Below, one piece after another: positions 6,276 through 9,853 of a stretch of 9,853 bases of DNA. The stretch's first letter is position 1; each line of letters begins with the position of its first letter. This DNA comes from SXRF01 sp964624555 (GTDB lineage Bacteria; Pseudomonadota; Alphaproteobacteria; Rickettsiales; SXRF01): assembly GCA_964624555.1 (NCBI GenBank), contig CAZUXB010000055.1, forward strand, positions 1 through 9,853. The letters run 5' to 3'. The notes under the pieces were generated by a model. It searched no databases, was not told the DNA's origin, and saw only the letters and a list, made by a program, of their open reading frames with translations. The position numbers and the translations under genes were made by a program.

Positions 6276-7559
6276 CTACAGTCTTACCTGCCCATTGCCA
6301 TGCACAACATACTTATAGGTTGTAAGCTGCTCGGCCCCGACCGGGCCACGGGCATGGAGTTTGCCGTTGGAAATTCCTATTTCCGCACCGAACCCAAACT
6401 CGCCGCCATCGGCAAACTGGGTAGAGGTGTTGTGCATTACTATTGCACTGTCAACTTCACGTAAAAACTGCCTGGCCACATTTATGTTGCTGGTAATAAT
6501 CGCATCTGTGTGATGCGACCCATAATGGTTTATGTGCGCTATTGCCTCATTTACATCTTTGACGATTTTAACAGAAATAATCGCAGCCAGATATTCGGTG
6601 CTCCAGTCATCTTCGCTAGCAGCCTTAATCCTGGCGTCTATTTTCCGGGCAGCGGCATCACCACGTACTTCGCAGGCGGTTTCACTCAACGCATCAACAA
6701 GTATAGGTAATATTTTTCCGGCTATTGCTTCATCAATGAGCATGGATTCAGTTGCCCCGCAAATACCGACACGGCGCATTTTCGCATTTAGCAATACGCT
6801 TCTGGCCATATCAAAATCAGCATCCTGATGGATATAGCTATGGCAATTGCCATCGAGATGCAGGATCGTGGGCACACGGCTCTCATCCTGGATACGTTTG
6901 GTCAGGGATTTGCCGCCACGTGGGATTATTACGTCAATCAACCCGGTCATATTGAGCATTTCGCCCACAGCCGCACGGTCGCGGGTAGGTACAAGCTGTA
7001 CCGCATCTACCGGCAGGTTGGCAGCTTTAAGGCCATTTTGTATACATTCGGCGATAGCTTGCGCTGAGTGCAGGCACTCCGAACCCGCCCGCAATATAAC
7101 TGCATTGCCCGATTTTATACATAAGGCGGCAGCGTCACTGGTCACATTAGGGCGTGATTCATAAATCATCCCGATAACACCGATAGGGACACTGACACGT
7201 TGCAGGACAAGGCCGTTGGGGCGGCTCCATTCTTCCAGAACTTTATTTACCGGGTCGGGTATGGTGCAGATGGTCTCCAATCCCGCAGCCATTGCCTCAA
7301 TACGTTTTTCATTAAGGGTCAGGCGGTCAATCATCGCCGCATCAAGACCTTTTTCACTGGCAAATTCGAGATCTTTTTTGTTTTCACTGATTATATGCTC
7401 CATATTTTCACGCAGGGAGATGGCCGCCTGCGCCAGTGCAATATCTTTCTGCTCATTTTTTGCCTCGGCGAGGGAACTATAAGCCACGCGCGCACGCCGC
7501 CCGATATATTGCATCAGGTCGTGTATTTCGCTGCTTGGTTTGTTTATCGTCAGTTCCAT
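6276..7559 (-). CDS. proA: Gamma-glutamyl phosphate reductase (proline biosynthesis)
   Basis: A 427-aa NADPH-dependent enzyme of the aldehyde dehydrogenase superfamily. It reduces gamma-glutamyl phosphate to glutamate-5-semialdehyde, the second step of proline synthesis. Conserved blocks include PIGVIGMIYESRPNVT (125-140), NAVILRAGSE (152-161), IIPRGGKSL (211-219), HLDGNCHSYI (234-243) and the active-site region RRVGICGATE with the catalytic Cys267. GEFGFGAEIGIS and HARGPVGAEQLTTYKY near the C-terminus are typical of the family. Length is normal (about 415-430). The ATG has AAGG close upstream (4 nt) and GAGG 13 nt upstream. Its usual partner proB (glutamate 5-kinase) is not adjacent: upstream lies an unrecognised 131-aa gene, 47 bp away. 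It runs into nadD with 8 bp between them. All key residues are intact, so it is very probably functional. Confidence 0.98.
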   Translation of the reverse strand: MELTINKPSSEIHDLMQYIGRRARVAYSSLAEAKNEQKDIALAQAAISLRENMEHIISENKKDLEFASEKGLDAAMIDRLTLNEKRIEAMAAGLETICTIPDPVNKVLEEWSRPNGLVLQRVSVPIGVIGMIYESRPNVTSDAAALCIKSGNAVILRAGSECLHSAQAIAECIQNGLKAANLPVDAVQLVPTRDRAAVGEMLNMTGLIDVIIPRGGKSLTKRIQDESRVPTILHLDGNCHSYIHQDADFDMARSVLLNAKMRRVGICGATESMLIDEAIAGKILPILVDALSETACEVRGDAAARKIDARIKAASEDDWSTEYLAAIISVKIVKDVNEAIAHINHYGSHHTDAIITSNINVARQFLREVDSAIVMHNTSTQFADGGEFGFGAEIGISNGKLHARGPVGAEQLTTYKYVVHGNGQVRL

Positions 7560-7595
7560 GCAACCTTTTTACCTCAAATCAAGTCGAATGTCATC

Positions 7596-7601
7596 ATTAT
7601 A
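7596..7601 (-). promoter_or_regulatory. Possible -10 element upstream of proA
   Basis: The 47-bp gap between the 131-aa gene and proA contains TATAAT on the minus strand within an AT-rich run (TATATATAAT). No convincing TTGACA-like -35 box is found 17 bp upstream. A separate promoter for proA is therefore only a possibility; the AT-rich run alone could produce this match by chance. Confidence 0.2.
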
Positions 7602-7606
7602 TATAT

Positions 7607-8002
7607 TTAAGCCAGCTGGTAGTGCTCGCGGTAAGTCCTTTCGACCGTGCTTCCTGCCAGCCCGCGCAGGATTTCCGCGCAGAGGTTATAGGTATCAAAG
7701 GGGCGTTCGCTTTTGGAAAAATGGTGAACATTATCCTTGAAAATACTATTCAGCAATAATGGCTGCCAGTTTCTGCCGTCAGATATATCGACCTTAAAAT
7801 AACCGGTAAAACCAGTATTCTGATATTCTCCCAGACGTGTGGTGTTCAGGGCCTCGTTATTAGGGTATACCAGCAGGTCGCCTTTTTTTGCTGTCAGGGC
7901 GGCTTCATCATCGACATATTGCAGCAGGACAACTCCCGTCAGGGTGATCGTTACTTTGGTTTTTTCCTTAACCTGGTAACTTATTTTATTACGCTTTGCC
8001 AT
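7607..8002 (-). CDS. Uncharacterised 131-aa protein between ispE and proA
   Basis: I do not recognise this protein. It starts with ATG 6 bp after the ispE stop, and its Shine-Dalgarno (AGGGA) overlaps that TAG stop, so it is almost certainly translated as an operon member. The N-terminus is basic (MAKRNKISYQVKEKTK). It is followed by a segment rich in beta-branched and hydrophobic residues (about 15-48, e.g. KVTITLTGVVLLQYVDD then GDLLVYPN), a Gly/Thr/Tyr-rich middle (GEYQNTGFTGYFKVDI), and a probably helical C-terminus (YNLCAEILRGLAGSTVERTY). It has no signal peptide, membrane segment, zinc-binding cysteine cluster or nucleotide-binding motif that I can see; it contains one cysteine. It is likely a small soluble cytosolic protein. 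It separates ispE from proA where proB might be expected. Nothing in the sequence justifies a functional guess. Confidence 0.85.
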   Translation of the reverse strand: MAKRNKISYQVKEKTKVTITLTGVVLLQYVDDEAALTAKKGDLLVYPNNEALNTTRLGEYQNTGFTGYFKVDISDGRNWQPLLLNSIFKDNVHHFSKSERPFDTYNLCAEILRGLAGSTVERTYREHYQLA

Positions 8003-8008
8003 ATTTCC

Positions 8009-8848
8009 CTACTTAATTACACTGCTGATACACCATGCCTGCGGATAGGCGTTTTGCAGTTCTTTTTTTGCATTTTCGGCCGCTATTTTATCATTGTATA
8101 AACCAAAACAGGTGGCGCCACTACCAGACATCCGGGCGCTGATACAACCCTCGGTAGCCTGCAATGACGCAAGTATTTTTTCAATAATTGGCGCTTTTTT
8201 TATAGCTGTTTTTTCCAGATCGTTGGTATATTGCTCCGGTGCGGCTGTGTTGTTTTGCGGCTGGTAAACAAAATCCCTGAACACTTCCGCTGTAGGAAGG
8301 GAAATATTCGGGTTTATAAGTGTTATAAAATATTGTTGCGGCAGCGATGTTGGGATTATTACCTCGCCGATACCGCGCATAATGGCCGACTTTCCATACA
8401 AACAAACCGGGACATCGCTACCCAGGGCCAGTGCTATTTCATTTAATTTCTTTTCGGGGATATCAAGTTTCCATAATTCGCACAAAGCATTTATTGTTGC
8501 CGCCGCATCTGCCGAACCGCCACCTATCCCTGATGCAATTGGCAGGTTCTTGATAAGGATAATATGTGCGCCGGAAGGTTGGGGCAGGTAGCGTTGCAAG
8601 GCTACGGCTGCTTTCCACACCAGGTTGTTTTCCTGTGGTTGCGAAGAAAGAGAATGGCCAAATTCACCAATGACCTCCAGCAACAGTTTATCACTTTCTA
8701 TCACCTGTATTTCATCGCCAAACTCGGTAAAAGCTACCACGCTTTCCAGAAGGTGGTATCCATCTTCCCTTTTGCCGACAATCTGCAAGGATAGGTTTAT
8801 TTTTGCCGGGGCTTTTCTGGTGACAGTTTTTTTGAGTGTTTTGGTCAC
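8009..8848 (-). CDS. ispE: 4-diphosphocytidyl-2-C-methyl-D-erythritol kinase IspE
   Basis: A 279-aa GHMP-family kinase that phosphorylates CDP-methylerythritol with ATP in the MEP pathway for isoprenoid precursors. APAKINLSLQI (13-23) holds the catalytic Lys16. The GHMP ATP-binding loop is LPIASGIGGGSADAAA (102-117), LGSDVPVCLYG (142-152) contains the catalytic Asp145, and SGSGATCFGL is the C-terminal GHMP motif. Length matches the family (about 280-290). The start is GTG (8846-8848); an in-frame TAA lies two codons upstream and no ATG precedes APAKIN, so the choice is forced. There is no clear Shine-Dalgarno, and the TPR gene's stop is only 3 bp away, so translation is probably coupled to it. 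It ends with TAG inside the Shine-Dalgarno of the next gene. ispE after a TPR gene is an arrangement I associate with Alphaproteobacteria. Confidence 0.97.
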   Translation of the reverse strand: MTKTLKKTVTRKAPAKINLSLQIVGKREDGYHLLESVVAFTEFGDEIQVIESDKLLLEVIGEFGHSLSSQPQENNLVWKAAVALQRYLPQPSGAHIILIKNLPIASGIGGGSADAAATINALCELWKLDIPEKKLNEIALALGSDVPVCLYGKSAIMRGIGEVIIPTSLPQQYFITLINPNISLPTAEVFRDFVYQPQNNTAAPEQYTNDLEKTAIKKAPIIEKILASLQATEGCISARMSGSGATCFGLYNDKIAAENAKKELQNAYPQAWCISSVIK

Positions 8849-8851
8849 AGG

Positions 8852-9781
8852 TTACTCGGTAACGGAGGCACTCATTGGAATATTAGCACTCTTTTTCTCG
8901 GTAGTATTTGCGATATCACTATCCGGCAAGCCATCCTGCAATTTTTTTTGTATGGCTTTTGAAACCGCTTCATCTTTACTATAGGTAAGGGCCCGGTCCC
9001 ACTGGAAGCGAGCTTCATTCTTACGTCCAAGCCGCCAGTAAACATCACCTAAATGTTCATTTACCGTTACATCGGCAGGCAGCATTGACACGGCCCTCTC
9101 CAGATATTCAACCGATTGTTTATAATCTTTCAGAAGGTATAAGACCCAGCCCATACTATCAATAATCTGCGGATCTCCGGGGCGCTTTTTAATCGCTTTC
9201 TCAATTAATTCTTTTGCGGCTGAAAATTTCTCTCCGCGAGCCAAGTAGCTATAACCAAGATAGTTTAGCACATCCGGCTGGTTGGGGCTTAATTCCAATG
9301 AACGTTTCAGGTTTTTTTCTGCTTCTTTCCATTTGCCTTCCTTATCAAAACTTGTGCCGATAGCAAAAAAGATCGGCCAATGTTCCGATTTTTCTTCTTT
9401 CAAAGTTTTTAATGCGGTTTCATACACGCTGATGGAATCAGCATAGCGTTCCTGCGAGCGCAGCAGGTCACCTTTGGCCATGTAGGCATCTAAACTATTT
9501 GGCGATTCTGCAATTAATTCATCAAGTTTATTTATAGCTTCATCGGTTTTATTTAGACGGCCAAGATTTATCGCGGTGTATAGCTGCGCGGTATTATACA
9601 ATACGCTGGTTGAAGCTATCCGTGCCAACAACTCGTTTGCTATCTGGTATTGCTGCAATTCGCTATAAGCCTGAGCCAGGGATATTTCTGCTATCTCCAG
9701 GTCTGGTTTGAGGTAAAGTGCCAGTTGCAGATATAAAGCGGCGTCCTGGATAACATCGGCAGACAGCATGATTGAACCCAT
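8852..9781 (-). CDS. TPR-repeat protein, probable C-terminal part of a longer protein
   Basis: A 309-aa helical-repeat protein with about seven tetratricopeptide repeats, a scaffold for protein-protein contacts. Repeat-like segments include LYLQLALYLKPD, SLDAYMAKGDLLRSQERY, WPIFFAIGTSFDKEGKW, VLNYLGYSYLARGE, IIDSMGWVLYLLKDY and VNEHLGDVYWRLGRK. The ending EARFQWDRALTYSKDE resembles the alphaproteobacterial TPR proteins found before ispE, which from memory are around 550-600 aa with a signal peptide. This copy has neither a signal nor the N-terminal half. The ATG at 9781 has no Shine-Dalgarno and falls within what looks like a TPR helix. The frame stays open upstream to 9835 (ELKERDNVRDGSAEILLT), with the AEILL segment matching family pattern, then meets TAG, TGA and TAA. 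The start is therefore doubtful, and a frameshift or disrupted gene is likely. It ends with TAA, 3 bp before ispE. Confidence 0.8.
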   Translation of the reverse strand: MGSIMLSADVIQDAALYLQLALYLKPDLEIAEISLAQAYSELQQYQIANELLARIASTSVLYNTAQLYTAINLGRLNKTDEAINKLDELIAESPNSLDAYMAKGDLLRSQERYADSISVYETALKTLKEEKSEHWPIFFAIGTSFDKEGKWKEAEKNLKRSLELSPNQPDVLNYLGYSYLARGEKFSAAKELIEKAIKKRPGDPQIIDSMGWVLYLLKDYKQSVEYLERAVSMLPADVTVNEHLGDVYWRLGRKNEARFQWDRALTYSKDEAVSKAIQKKLQDGLPDSDIANTTEKKSANIPMSASVTE

Positions 9782-9853
9782 GGTAAGAAGTATTTCCGCT
9801 GAACCATCCCTGACATTATCTCTCTCTTTTAGTTCCTATCTTCATCCTTAAAA
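9782..9853 (-). pseudogene. Upstream remnant of the TPR gene with probable frameshift
   Basis: Bases 9782-9835 continue the TPR reading frame without an initiation codon (ELKERDNVRDGSAEILLT). Beyond 9835 that frame has TAG (9836-9838), TGA (9842-9844) and TAA (9848-9850). In the neighbouring frame 9832-9852 reads FKDEDRN and then stops at TAA (9829-9831). A one-base indel near 9833-9840 would join the two into a continuous hydrophilic linker, FKDEDR-ELKERDN. This fits a longer TPR gene broken here, by mutation or by a sequencing error. Only 72 bases are visible, so it remains an inference. Confidence 0.35.

Noticed and set aside
8181..8405. 74-codon minus-strand frame inside ispE
   Set aside because: It overlaps ispE in another frame, and ispE has all its GHMP kinase motifs in order.

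Overview
The window is a compact, almost gap-free stretch of bacterial chromosome in which every supported gene lies on the minus strand. Transcription therefore runs from the right end of the window to the left. The gene set and order (proA, nadD, rsfS, rlmH, gpmI, envC, S41 protease) match a conserved alphaproteobacterial block as I remember it. The ispE gene directly behind a TPR-repeat gene is also an arrangement I associate with Alphaproteobacteria. The moderate-to-low GC and the RNA-processing and wall genes suggest a lineage outside the GC-rich Rhizobiales/Rhodobacterales core, but I cannot place it more finely from sequence alone.

Layout in transcription order: a TPR protein whose 5' part looks broken (8852-9781); ispE, isoprenoid precursor synthesis (8009-8848, GTG start); an unrecognised 131-aa protein (7607-8002); proA, proline synthesis (6276-7559); nadD, NAD synthesis (5647-6267, TTG start); rsfS, ribosome silencing (5251-5625, apparently ATA start); rlmH, 23S rRNA methylation (4800-5240); a 187-bp gap holding an 18-bp perfect palindrome and one copy of a compound palindromic repeat; phoU (3896-4612); gpmI, glycolysis (2319-3890); a second copy of the repeat, which runs into the start of envC; envC, amidase activator (1053-2258); and an S41 carboxy-terminal protease whose 3' end lies outside the window (1-1011).

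Functionally this is a housekeeping operon series. Spacings of 3 to 21 bp, with some stop codons embedded in the next Shine-Dalgarno sequence, suggest tight translational coupling through ispE-orf131, proA-nadD-rsfS-rlmH and phoU-gpmI. EnvC and the S41 protease both act in the periplasm and probably serve cell-wall remodelling and division.

I did not find a defence system, mobile gene cluster, CRISPR array, tRNA or rRNA. The most notable points are these: the palindromic repeat appears to supply the start codon and positively charged signal-peptide region of EnvC; rsfS lacks any ATG, GTG or TTG start for its conserved N-terminus; the TPR gene reads as open and homologous upstream of its first ATG before running into stops; there is an unknown operon member between ispE and proA; and stop-codon use is strongly biased (7 TAG, 3 TAA, 0 TGA).
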